Assembly: GCF_910592395.1 (NCBI RefSeq)
Contig: NC_088311.1
Span: 498,501 to 562,500, forward strand
Direction: 5' to 3'
Source of the DNA: Lineus longissimus
Taxonomy: Eukaryota > Nemertea > Pilidiophora > Heteronemertea > Lineidae
DNA: 64,000 nt
The first letter of the stretch is position 1. Every line of letters starts with the position of its first letter. The position numbers and the translations under genes were made by a program. The notes under the pieces are model-generated. The model was not told where the DNA came from. It saw only the letters and a list, made by a program, of their open reading frames with translations, and ran no database searches. This document shows positions 37,168 to 47,400 of the stretch, in pieces.

Positions 37168-40100
37168 ATGCGGGAAATAAAGCAGCTCTGGATTGTAATA
37201 TGTTGTGTCATCGTCAACCAAGGTAAGCGATCAAATTTATTACAAAACAAGGAGTTGTCTTACTGAGTAGAGATGTACTTAGACAAAAACGATTGTTCCA
37301 AAGTAATGTCTGGCGGAACCGTTCATAAAATGAGTTTCGAAGAACCAATCGGTTGTCTGGCGGTTAGTTATTTACAACTACATGTATTGGTTAGGAGCTG
37401 GTAACGTTTTGAGGGAATGCTGGTCGAATTGATTTCAACACAACTGGTCACTTACCATTGATACCAGCTTGTTAGAAAGGAGTTTGTGATCTGACAAATA
37501 AGTGAAACTTAGAGGGACACCCACTCCCTGGTCTCTAGTTCCTGGTGTTCTCCTTTCAGCGACACATTGCGTGGGTACACCCTCTCTGTCATCTACAGCT
37601 CCCACCACCATTACATCTACACTGACAACTGACTCTACGGCAAACTTCGAGACGACTTCAGTACAGAGATCGAAAACGACCGAATTCAATGAGTCGACAA
37701 TCACGACACAGCCTACAACATCTTATCTAAATACCACACATTTTAATGAGACAACACCAACAACGTCGTCTTTGAATACGACGGAATATAATGGGACGAC
37801 TACCATGTCACTACCTACCATGTTGCCTCCAAATACGACATATTTTAATAAGACAACCACCGCATCACAACCTTCAACATCGTATCCAAATACCACAGAT
37901 GTTAATGGGACAACACCAACAACACAACCTATCACATCGTCTTCAAATACGACGGAATATAACGGGACGACAACTACATCACAACTGACCACGTCGTCGT
38001 CTTCTAATACGACAGATCTTAACGACACGAGCACAGCATCGCCAAGGTCAACATCTAACTTCAACACAACACAATCCGCTAGTGATACAACACCGAACAT
38101 ACAAAACAACACAGAAGCTACGACTGGGGCTTCGGAGTTGCCTTCCGCGCCCACAGCAACGACAGAGGAGACAACTACCACCAAGAAGACGGATGCAGCC
38201 TCGACATTCGCAGACACGACGTCACATCCAACTCTGCCACCTCGTGTTTCTACACTATCTACAAGAACAACAACAACAACGGATCTGACAACCATCACCC
38301 AAGAGACAACTTCAAAACCTTTAGGTAATTTCAAGAGAGAATTAATTTATTCGGTCTTTCTGTAGATTGTCCTCCGCTTTTCTTTCATGTCGTCTTCTTT
38401 TATTCAGACTGTCAATTTCTTTATTTTCTAGCCTTAGGAGTTGTCCATAATAATGGTAAGACTTCCCACGGCCCCCCGGATCTCGGCAAATGAGAAGTTG
38501 TCCTCAAGCTCTTCACAAAGCATGAGTATTTGTTGAAAACTTCGACGTGAGATGGCAGCACTGTGAAATTGTAACGCCGCCCTATCAATAGTTAGCTGCA
38601 GACGGTTCATCTGCTGGTAATATTCACAGAAAACAAGCCGCTACACGTTGACATGGGCGATGTATATCAACTGCTTTCAGATTGACTCATAAGTCGCCTC
38701 TCGTCTTGTTCTTGCAGCTCTTTTGTTTGGGATCGGAGGGTTTGTTCTCGTGTTGGTCATCATCAGCGTAACCATCTCTTTCTTAATTTACCGCAGAAAA
38801 CGGTTAGTTGATGAGGAACTATAGACGTTTACTGTAAAATCGGTCAGGAGCTCTCAATTGTCGCAGGAGCATACTACTGTAATGGTATGGTCCATTCTGT
38901 AATGGTAATTGTATGATGATTTAATAGTCCATTACAAGGCAGCTTTGTGTTAATCTTCACGGAGGAAAGAACCTTTAATTCGTACGGACAGTTACGTATG
39001 TTTGTCCGATACCCATCATATGCATCGACGAGCTGTTGTATTTAAACCTCTCCCGATTTCTTTCTTCAGCCGGCGCAACACTGGTGGGCATCAGCTCCTG
39101 ACCAATTCCTGGCCTGCCGACGATGACTTCCCGTTGTTTGAGAACCCCAACTACAACCATTCTAGTGGCGGACCAATGTTCAGACGGAACGGGCCAAGTT
39201 ATACCTCGGTCTCATCCATTTCAGGTAGGTAGGATGCACCCTGTTTAACCCAACATATCTGTTAATGCACAACCGGAAAGCATGATGCTACATTAGACAA
39301 CGAGCCCAGATACCAAGGAGTAACAGCCGATCGACAGGCCGGGTGAATACGTCTACTGGTACAAAGTAACTGTCGCTCTTTTGGGAGTGGTCATATTACT
39401 AATATGTAAAGTCAAGGACTTAGTGAGCCCCCCTTTAGGTCGGGGGAGCTCCCCCGAACCCCCCTACGAGCATATGTTAAGTGCAAGCTCTAACAACTAC
39501 AGCTGTTACAATGGGGGGGGACACCCCCCAAACCCCCCCTCCGTCGACATAGGTTTTTACCAGTGCGTTGGGGGGAAGCTCCCCCCAAACCCCCCCGGTG
39601 GACAGTCAACTAGCCCTTCTGTGTCATACTGCTGGAGGGGGGGGGGTTGCGATGGGACCATCCATATAGTAATTATAGTTCCTTCCGACACATTTTTGTT
39701 TTGGTAATGTAATACATTGTGATTGTCCTTATTCACGGGAATCGGGCGTTTCCAGTGATATACGACACTTAAATGGATTGTCCTCATGCATTCACTTTGG
39801 AAACGCATTTTAAAATAGATGTTACGTCCTGTTAATGGGGCACGTCATCATCGCGTACATTTGGGAAAAACTCCCTAACGAGACCGGAGCAGCCGGCTGA
39901 AAGTAGTTTATTTATTGGCCGCTAGGGTGCAGAATGTACGCCGCTCACCCGAATTTTTCACGCAACTATAGCTGAATAGAGCCAGTTCTAGTTTGTGATT
40001 CAATTTGATACTTCAGATTTGGGCAGTAGACCAATATAACTTAGTCGTCAGTAACTTAGTCGTCAATTTCTTAGGCATATGATGTAGCGAATTCCCATGA

Positions 40101-40546
40101 AGATTTAAATTAATTTAAATTAATTTCAAGCAATGGGATAGCAACCACCACCGGAAGATCGCGGAGAAATCGGTAAACTCAACGGAGTTAATTCAGAAAA
40201 ATACCAAAAAAAATTGTTTGTAGGATATACAATCAATAGTTACTCTCTTTATTTCTCATCATTCATTTACATTATCTACTCCCGCACACACGTGTATCTT
40301 AAGAGCCCCTCCTAAGAGGGGGGCTTATCAACTCGACCAAGAGACATCCTTCAGGGTTGTGGCATTGTAAGTGGCCGATGGCTTCTGACCGGCAGTGTAG
40401 CGCGATGGGGGCAAAAGATATAAGTTTCATTCACACAAGCAAACTTGTTCTTCGTACTGACAAAAAGGTTTAATTCTCTCGTTCGATTTCGTTAATTGAT
40501 ATGTTGTTTATTCATTCCAGCGGATTTTGATTACTTCAGTGTATGA
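37168..40546 (+). CDS. N-glycan-rich transmembrane mucin, paralog of the upstream gene
   Basis: Probable type I membrane mucin of 369 aa. Coding exons: 37168-37222 (signal peptide MREIKQLWIVICCVIV), 37560-38324 (mucin), 38432-38455 (microexon), 38718-38802 (TM), 39070-39224 (tail), 40521-40546 (ends DFDYFSV). All junctions agree in phase. The mucin exon has about 15 N-x-S/T sequons, mostly NTT, NGT and NET, inside loose repeats of a TSSSNTTEYNGTT type. The TM segment GIGGFVLVLVIISVTISFLIY is followed by RRKR. The tail contains FENPNYN, an NPxY motif. Exon 1 (55 bp) and the tail exon (155 bp) match the lengths and phases of those in the upstream mucin, which supports a tandem duplication and favours the 37168 start over the in-frame ATG at 37138. 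CUB and sushi exons are absent. Function unknown. Confidence 0.82.
39415..39650. repeat. G/C-run hairpin repeat within the last mucin intron
   Basis: Three units, about 60-85 bp apart, each join a G-run, a short spacer, a C-run and a second C-run: CGGGGGAGCTCCCCCG then AACCCCCC; GGGGGGGGACACCCCCC then AAACCCCCCC; GGGGGGAAGCTCCCCCC then AAACCCCCCC. A further G-run lies near 39640. Each unit can fold as a hairpin in either strand. They may be part of a mobile element or a hairpin array. The 108-codon frame over it is low-complexity and not called. Confidence 0.75.
40290..40330. repeat. Short shared repeat, copy 1
   Basis: GTGTATCTTAAGAGCCCCTCC followed by AAGAGGGGGG resembles GTGTATCTTAAGCACCCCTG followed by TTAGAAGGGGGGGG at about 53550-53590. 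The C-run/G-run pair can form a small hairpin. Probably one end of a dispersed element. Confidence 0.45.
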
Positions 40547-41271
40547 CGGATGTGCCAAGGTTCGTGGGGATTTACAACAAACGGCCTTTATTGAAGAGAT
40601 TGTTATCCAAGATCGTGGCATTGCTCCAAGATCGTGGCATTGCTCCAAGACAATTAAAAAAGTCTAAACGTGACCAATGATGTCTTTGATTGACTTACAT
40701 GTTTGTCACCCGGCTTCCAGATAAGATTAGGTCTATTGTGTCCTTGTTACCGATCACCCGCAGCTTTGGTTTTAAGGATGAACACAATCTTATCCGACTG
40801 ACAAGGCGTGACATCCATTCATTGTATAAAAATATAACAAATGTATTCAAATTCATGTTGATTTATTCTTACAACAAAGGCACATTGACGATAATGATAC
40901 AAGGAACATGATAAAGGAAATAAGGTAAAGTCGGTCTCAGATAGAAGGCTTCCTGAGTGGTTTTGATATGGCTATGGATGGAGAGGTTCACCCTGATGCA
41001 AGCACAGCCCCCGACAGTCACCCGATAAACGTTACATAAATGCTAGATGAATGAAAAGAATTTAAACGGCGCACATCTCTAGCCATTCTGTTGTTTCTAA
41101 TTAGAAATGCGATTCGACCAAGAATAATTATTAGTAACCTACTCCCTGGCTTGTCTGGCCGAGCAAGGATATGGTCAGGATCCCATTATAAACGCTCGGG
41201 AGAACAAAACAAGTTAGAAAATCGACATGGCCATTTCATTTTCATTCATATCCTGGTCGACCACAGTCCAT
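40547..41271. other. Convergent intergenic spacer
   Basis: Lies between the 3' end of the second mucin (+) and the 3' end of the intronless gene (-). AT-rich. ATCGTGGCATTGCTCCAAGA is duplicated in tandem near 40612-40650. No canonical AATAAA was found close to the mucin stop, and no gene is seen. Confidence 0.55.
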
Positions 41272-42297
41272 TTAACTCTCGTTGAGGATGTCCTTTGAGA
41301 TTGGTGGCAACTTGACCAGTACCCTTCTCGGTGTTGAAGGTGAATTATAAATGGGTGTACCAGGTCTTGGTGAAGTTCTTTGGCGCGGCCGCGTGATCTG
41401 CATCCGCCTCCCGCCACATAGTCTATTGTCACTTGTTGGCAGAGGGCTGAGAGAACGCCACTTCATGATCCTGTCCTCGTTCGGATTGTCACACTCACAG
41501 TCTGAATCAACAGCCGAGAGAATCAAGTCATTTTTGGAAACAAGGTTTGAAGCTTTATGTTCGAGTTGCTTCCGGTGGCGCAGAGGACTCAGTGATTTAG
41601 ATCGTCTGCGAACGAACAACCGGTCGCCATGTTGAATGTGGTCTTCGTCATCTGAATCGGTCAGATTAATCCTTAGATTTGAGTCAACAGTGCTCTCATC
41701 ATCCTCTGCTTCTGAATCGAGAATCTTTGAGAAGATGTCCGAACCCTGAGGCAAGGGTTTCCGTCGCAAACGACACCTGTCCAATGAAGAGTTGCTGCTC
41801 AAACACATGTCTATATAATCCGTTGATGTGATTGGTGAGGACCCCACCTCCAAGCTTGGTACGGGGCAAGACCGTGTCACACGGCAGTCAAAACTGCTTG
41901 ACGGTGAAATGTCACTGTTGCTCGAATCCTCTCCGCTCCAGTCTTCGAAGGACACTTTCTTGGGGGATCTGCTGTGGTTCATTGCAGCAAGTCGATGGGG
42001 TTTGATAATCGGTCGGGGTGAACTGGGAGTCCCAGCCACGACGCGGTGTGAATCCAACACAGGATGTCCTATTACTGGTGCATTGTCAATGTTCACATCC
42101 GCCCCCACATGAGGAGAATTTCCACTTGTTTTGGATGGCGAGACGCCGCTGATGAATATGGGTGTCTGAACGTGCTGTTTGCTTCTCATTAGTGTTGGAG
42201 AGCTGGCAACATCGATGCATGCCCTGGTGTGGTCAGGGGTTGAACAGGGCGTCCCACCCACATTCCTCATGCGTCCCATCGGAGCACCAGGCTTCAT
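41272..42297 (-). CDS. Intronless Ser/Pro-rich protein with a PP1-docking-like motif
   Basis: A single open frame of 341 aa from the ATG at 42295-42297 to TAA at 41272-41274. The frame extends 17 codons further upstream to a stop but contains no earlier ATG, so this ATG is chosen (MKPGAPMGRMRN). I do not recognise the family. The protein is rich in S/T-P sites (TPSSPRP, SLSPL, SPRPGTP), has acidic clusters (DSEAEDDES, DSDDEDH) and basic runs (RRRSKS), and looks disordered and nuclear. Residues about 113-117 (KKVSF, followed by EDWSGEDSS) fit the RVxF docking motif for protein phosphatase 1. A TATA box lies about 85 bp upstream. The compact, intronless, TATA-driven layout resembles inducible regulator genes; that is inference. 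A spliced upstream exon cannot be excluded. Confidence 0.6.
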   Translation of the reverse strand: MKPGAPMGRMRNVGGTPCSTPDHTRACIDVASSPTLMRSKQHVQTPIFISGVSPSKTSGNSPHVGADVNIDNAPVIGHPVLDSHRVVAGTPSSPRPIIKPHRLAAMNHSRSPKKVSFEDWSGEDSSNSDISPSSSFDCRVTRSCPVPSLEVGSSPITSTDYIDMCLSSNSSLDRCRLRRKPLPQGSDIFSKILDSEAEDDESTVDSNLRINLTDSDDEDHIQHGDRLFVRRRSKSLSPLRHRKQLEHKASNLVSKNDLILSAVDSDCECDNPNEDRIMKWRSLSPLPTSDNRLCGGRRMQITRPRQRTSPRPGTPIYNSPSTPRRVLVKLPPISKDILNES

Positions 42298-42380
42298 CCG
42301 TCTCGTGTTAACCGTCCGTATAAGCTCTTGGTCGTTTTCTTTCTGCACTAAACTGGCTTACTTTGGTTCTATATCCAGAT

Positions 42381-42387
42381 TTTTATA
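42381..42387 (-). promoter_or_regulatory. TATA box of the intronless gene
   Basis: TATAAAA on the - strand. A start about 30 bp downstream would fall near 42350-42355, giving a 5' leader of roughly 55 bases before the ATG at 42297. Repeated GC-rich units lie directly upstream. Confidence 0.55.
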
Positions 42388-42390
42388 GAT

Positions 42391-42552
42391 TCCTCTTGGT
42401 GGTGCGTGGGCTGGTCCTCTCGCTCTCACAGCGAACTTGCCTGATCTAACTTATCCTCTTGGCGGTGCGTGGGCCGGTCCTCTCACAGCGAACTTATCCT
42501 CTTGGCGGTGTGTGGGCCGGTCCTCTCACAGCGAACTTGCCTGATCTAACTT
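42391..42552. repeat. Promoter-proximal tandem repeat with EGR-like sites
   Basis: Three partial copies begin at 42391, 42454 and 42497, each with TCCTCTTGG(C/T)GGTG(C/T)GTGGGC, GGTCCTCTC and CACAGCGAACTT. Spacing is 63 then 43 bp. Copies 1 and 2 contain GTGCGTGGGC, close to the zinc-finger EGR consensus GCGTGGGCG. The array sits just upstream of the TATA box of the - strand intronless gene, so duplication of an enhancer-like unit is possible. Confidence 0.7.
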
Positions 42553-44119
42553 CGATCTCAGTCAGAGTGACGTATTATTTATACCACTGGACAAACACGT
42601 TACACACTGTATGATAATAGTAGCGCGAACCAAGTGCGACAAACACACTTCCAAGAATCATAACTCTTCCAAAGTCGTATATCTGAATATATCGGAATTG
42701 GCCTTGCTCAAATAATCCGCGGCACCAGGCCAATGAAATGGGTAATCCTAAACGTCAAAATGTTGACATGACGCGATTGAACTTTCTCTGCGAGTTATCG
42801 AATGGTTATTTACACTCGCAATCAACTCCAGATGGCGTAAACATATTGACGCGCTTTCCCGGTGAAACAGTAGGCAATGTCCCCCTGGAAAAAGCGTCGG
42901 GCTCTATTGTATTCGGACGGATTATGGTACATAGTTCTACAATGATCATCAATAACTCATGCAGAGATTAAAGGGCATAATAGAATCCTTTGTTCACCGG
43001 ACAGTGTACTTTTGGACATTTCAAACTGGCATCGTGACACAGGCTTAACTCATTTCAAAGTTACGAGACCATGCCACTTGGTTGTATGCAGTGATCCGTC
43101 ATGACGGGCAGACATGACGGGCAGCTTGGGACAACACACGTTTGGAAGGGTGGGTTGGGTATTATTAAAGGGAATGGTGTGGAACGAAGCAGCTATTGTA
43201 AACCCACAACCCTTTCCGGCAAGTTGTTACCCCGACGCCCAATATGACGTCAGGTGCGGATCAAGGAAAGATCAGAAGGAAGGTCGACAGTATTTTCCTC
43301 TCACGCGGCTGTTCCTATTGATCGATCTGATTATCGAGCGATCAAGGAAATCATGAAATATGCATAAAATTCGCGAGAATACAAACAGCCGTTGTTTTGG
43401 TGGACTCCGTAACATGTTGATACAACCGTAGAACTATTGTTGATATTAATTATTGTCGTCTGAATGAACGTCACACTATCCGGTGACAGGGCCAAACGCC
43501 TTTTTAGAATACGATAATGACCTCCTTTATAACCCTACAAGTGAAGTCAAGCTAAGGGCAAATCTAGCCAGATCTCAAACAGCAACAACATAGAACATGG
43601 AAAACAAAGACTACAGTCCCGTTATATCATCATTGTCACAACATAAGCTTGACTTTGGTAGTTACTCCATTGACCGTCCTAGACACAAGGAGATGAGACA
43701 TAACGGCTCAAGATGACTTAGACAGTTTGATAAATACTACTAAAATGCGACTTAGGTAGTTTTATATCCGACTTAGCCAATTTGATGAAAGCTACGACTT
43801 CAGCATATCAAAGAGTCCAATATTGCTTGATGTAAAACTACCTAAATTTAGGCCCAAGTCCTCAGTATGCCTTGACCCAGCACATGACGTAGCTGTCTTG
43901 TTCTGTCCTGGCACAGTCAACTATGAATAAGACAGTTTCCGCCAGTCACAACCACTGTGAATAACTTCTCTTAGTACATCTTTGTCACAACCTATAATGG
44001 ACAATGGTGTCCTTCACAGCCAGATAGTAGCTGTGTGAATCTGGACATGGAAGCCGAAATATTACAGATTGGATGGTTAAAAAGAAGTAAAATAACACAG
44101 CAGCTCCTGCAAGTCACAT
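42553..44119. other. Spacer upstream of the intronless gene and beyond the CCDC178 3' end
   Basis: No supported gene. It contains the diverged repeat at 42880-42990. At about 43740-43860, three related GACTTAG-n-TTTGAT segments and an inverted pair (TTAGGTAGTTTTATATC against GATGTAAAACTACCTAAA) could form a stem. Confidence 0.55.
42880..42990. repeat. Diverged dispersed repeat, copy 2
   Basis: Counterpart of the segment at 13160-13290: CCCTGGAAAAAGCGTCGGG, then GACGGATTATGG, ATGATCATCA and AATCCTTTGT in the same order. Too diverged to identify the element type. Confidence 0.5.
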
Positions 44120-44125
44120 TTTATT
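44120..44125 (-). terminator. Polyadenylation signal of CCDC178
   Basis: TTTATT on the + strand, AATAAA on the coding strand, about 320 bp beyond the CCDC178 stop at 44447-44449. Confidence 0.6.
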
Positions 44126-44446
44126 TGACAATGTGATAACATTATGATTTATGATCATTAGACAAACAAGAAACAAAGTATAGCATCATTATATTACATA
44201 TGTACACATAGGACGGAATGTCTCATCACAGTCATTCAGTATTCAGTGGGTTGATACAAAAAGAAAGAAATATGGCTCAATTAAAGATGCATTATACACG
44301 GACGGACATCACTGATTCCATTGTTTACCTTTTTATGTGAAAGGATCCAGTCTGAGGAAGACCTCAGTGGATTACACCTATAAACATTTTTCAATAAGAA
44401 GACAAGACCATTTTAATCAAACCTCTCCAAGACGCGACACTGCTGG

Positions 44447-47400
44447 TTAGCAATGCTGTGAGACATGCTCTCGTGACAACTTTTCAATGGCAATCTGTCT
44501 GGCAACAGTTGGGTCCATCTGCTGGGTCAGGAACTTAGTGATCCCGTCCAATGCCGTGTCCATTTCAGTCTGTAGGGAGACGAGTTTGGCACCATTTTCA
44601 TAGGAGACCGTCTCAAGCCTGGCTAACTCCCCCTTGTTGTATGCCCCCCGATACTTGTAGTACTCAGCTAGGGCAAAGTGCATCTTTTGTTGAAGGCTCT
44701 CGAGCTGAAAGAGAGAAGTATAGCAGTCAACAATCATGGCACATTCTCCAATTTGATCAAATATGACATTCTGTTTCCCGTGGGCTACCTCCTGCTACTC
44801 TGGCTTACTACTCTACTCTCCATTCAGCATTCTCAAATTCAGCCACATTGTACAGACCAGCATTCCGTGAGCTTATCAGCATGTCTCCACGACGTCTCGA
44901 GAGAGAATACAACAAGCGGCAAGCAGCACCCTCTTGTGCTCCCCAGCAGCTCACCTGTTTGAGATCCTTCACATCATTCTCAAGCTGAATCCTCTCCTCA
45001 TAATGGTTGAGCAGTTTATCTTTCAGGATGATGTACTGGTTCTGAAGGCGGCGGTATTTGGAGGCCAGCTCCTGGTTTAGAGTCTTGTTGGTTTCCAAAT
45101 CGAGGTCATGTTGGCATGCCACCTGGTGTCGCACTTCCAGATAGGATTTGTGTTTGTTTTCATAATCGCGGTTACGAGCTGGCAATGGAGAAAGAACAAT
45201 GATGAGTAACAAGACTGTGGTACACCATCTGAGGTTTTGACCAGCAGCTGTTCTGATGTCACCTACGGTCAACATATTGTTTGTCCTTGGACAAGCTGCT
45301 TTACCATGCCTGGGCTAACTGATGAAAGAAAACTCCATGTAATCACAGACGAGAGACTGATGTTTGTACATGTATGAAGAGCACCGCAATCAATACTTAG
45401 CCATGATGAATCCTACTCATTGCACTCACCTGTTAAAGCATTGAGTGATATTCGTAGTTCATCCTCAAGTTTCTGACCAGCTTCAAACTGGGTGGTCACC
45501 TCCTCGAGTTCTTCCCTGCAAGGAACACATTTGTGATGAATGAGTAAAGGAAGAAAAACTGAAGATTAAGACAACATGATTTAAGTTATATCAAAACAAT
45601 TTCAGTCTTTTCATCACTTCTCTGTAGCACTGTTGGCACATCCAACAGATCCATGCAAATCTCCTGCGACTCTACTCACGTGAGATGCCTGATCTGTCTC
45701 TCGGTGGTGTGTGTCAGCCGCGTCATCATCCCCGCAGATGCACCCATGTCGTCCATCTTCTTCTGCATCATCTCCGCCCGCCATTCGATGTGGTCGATCT
45801 TCTTCTCATAGCTGAGGATGTCTTCCTGGATGGTGAAGGATAAAGCATATAAGACTGGAGTTGTGGTAAATCAAAGCAGTGGGTTAAGGTTATGGACAAA
45901 CTATGCTCAAGCTCCATCCATTCTATGTTATGTGGGATATGAGACACAAGCAATTCTTTAACCTATGTGGTCTGTTATTACTGGGGATACTGATCCGAGT
46001 TATATCTATCATATTTAATAGTACCTCCATGGTTATATGTGGCCAGAATGTGATATTTTTATGTCTCTATGATAGGAGCTATTCACAAACAGGACATGAC
46101 CCCAGCCCCTGACTTACCTTCAGGTGCTGAGCGTGCGGTTTGAGGTCAGACAATCGACCATTCAAGCTTCCCTCTGCCTCCTGGTGCTTGCCCTTCAGCC
46201 CACTGATGTTGTCCTGGAGACCATTCACAATCTGAAACATCAAACACAATCAGCACAAGGAAAAAAGTCAATGAATGAACTACCACACCCACTGCACATC
46301 TTCATACACTACCTTGATGGTTACACTAGACCAGACAGTTCAAAATGACACAAAGTGTTCGACATCAGTAACGTTGGTACAAGGCAAGTGAATCTTTTGT
46401 GAACTTACTGCACTTTTCTCAGCATGGATGTCCCTGAGCTTCTCCACCTTGCCGAGCACAGTCTTGACGGCTTCCTCGATCTCTGCTGCCACCTTCTTCA
46501 CCTGCAAGACAAACACAATGGTCAGCACAAGAAACCAAGATTCCTTTCAAGTCACTCTGGTGTATGCAGTGGAATATAAACCTCAACAGCCCCGTAAGTT
46601 TGGCTGCCAGTTTGATGTCTTCTAGCCATACCAGGTACCATGCACAACAGGCAAGGCATGACACTTGAGGGTCAACAGTAACCAAGAGGCCAGAAACACG
46701 CCACCCTCAGCTATTCTGTTGATGACAAGAATCATACAGGTGAGCTTACCTTTTCCTTCTTGCCTTTGGAATCAGCTTTTGACTTGATCAACTCCTGGCC
46801 GTCTGAGCCGATTCTTGCCTGCAGCACAGTCCGAGCATGGATCTCATCTTTCACTTGCTTCTTCAAAGCTTCAGCAGTTTGCTGCAAGCGACATTCACAT
46901 GATTCAATATGGATGAGATAACTTAGATATTGGACTAAGATGACCGAGGACAAACTAGTGACCAACCACGTGTTCATTCTGTTTGATTATGAAGGCCTGG
47001 AATCAAGACAAATGCTACACCAGATAGGAAATGCTAGCTGTGAAAAACCACCAGGATACCACAACATACTACAAATCAATCGTTTGCATGGAAGCAGTGA
47101 ACGAGTCTTGACCTACTTTCAGTGAATCCTCAATGGCTAATGCCTTCTCCTCCTCAGACCTAAGCTTCTCCCTGATTGCGTTGTTAACAGCCTCGACCTT
47201 GATAAACTCATCCAAGGTCACCTTCATCTGTTCATCTGTCTTCTCCATTTCTTTCTTGATGCGGATCACATTCTTCTCGTCAGCGATCTTCTGCCGAGCA
47301 CTGCAAGGATGACATTTGACAATTTGATCAGACACAATCATGGATATTCCTTCTTTGGCTTTGATCAAAGATATCACAGCCTTTTAATTCTCTCACCTGA

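Noticed and set aside
37723-38334. 203-codon - strand frame, Val-rich
   Set aside because: Antisense shadow of the second mucin exon, which has splice sites and phase support on the + strand.
42298-42348. Upstream extension of the intronless gene to a GTG
   Set aside because: GTG is not a usual start in animal nuclear genes; an in-frame stop lies just upstream, and the ATG at 42297 fits the TATA spacing.
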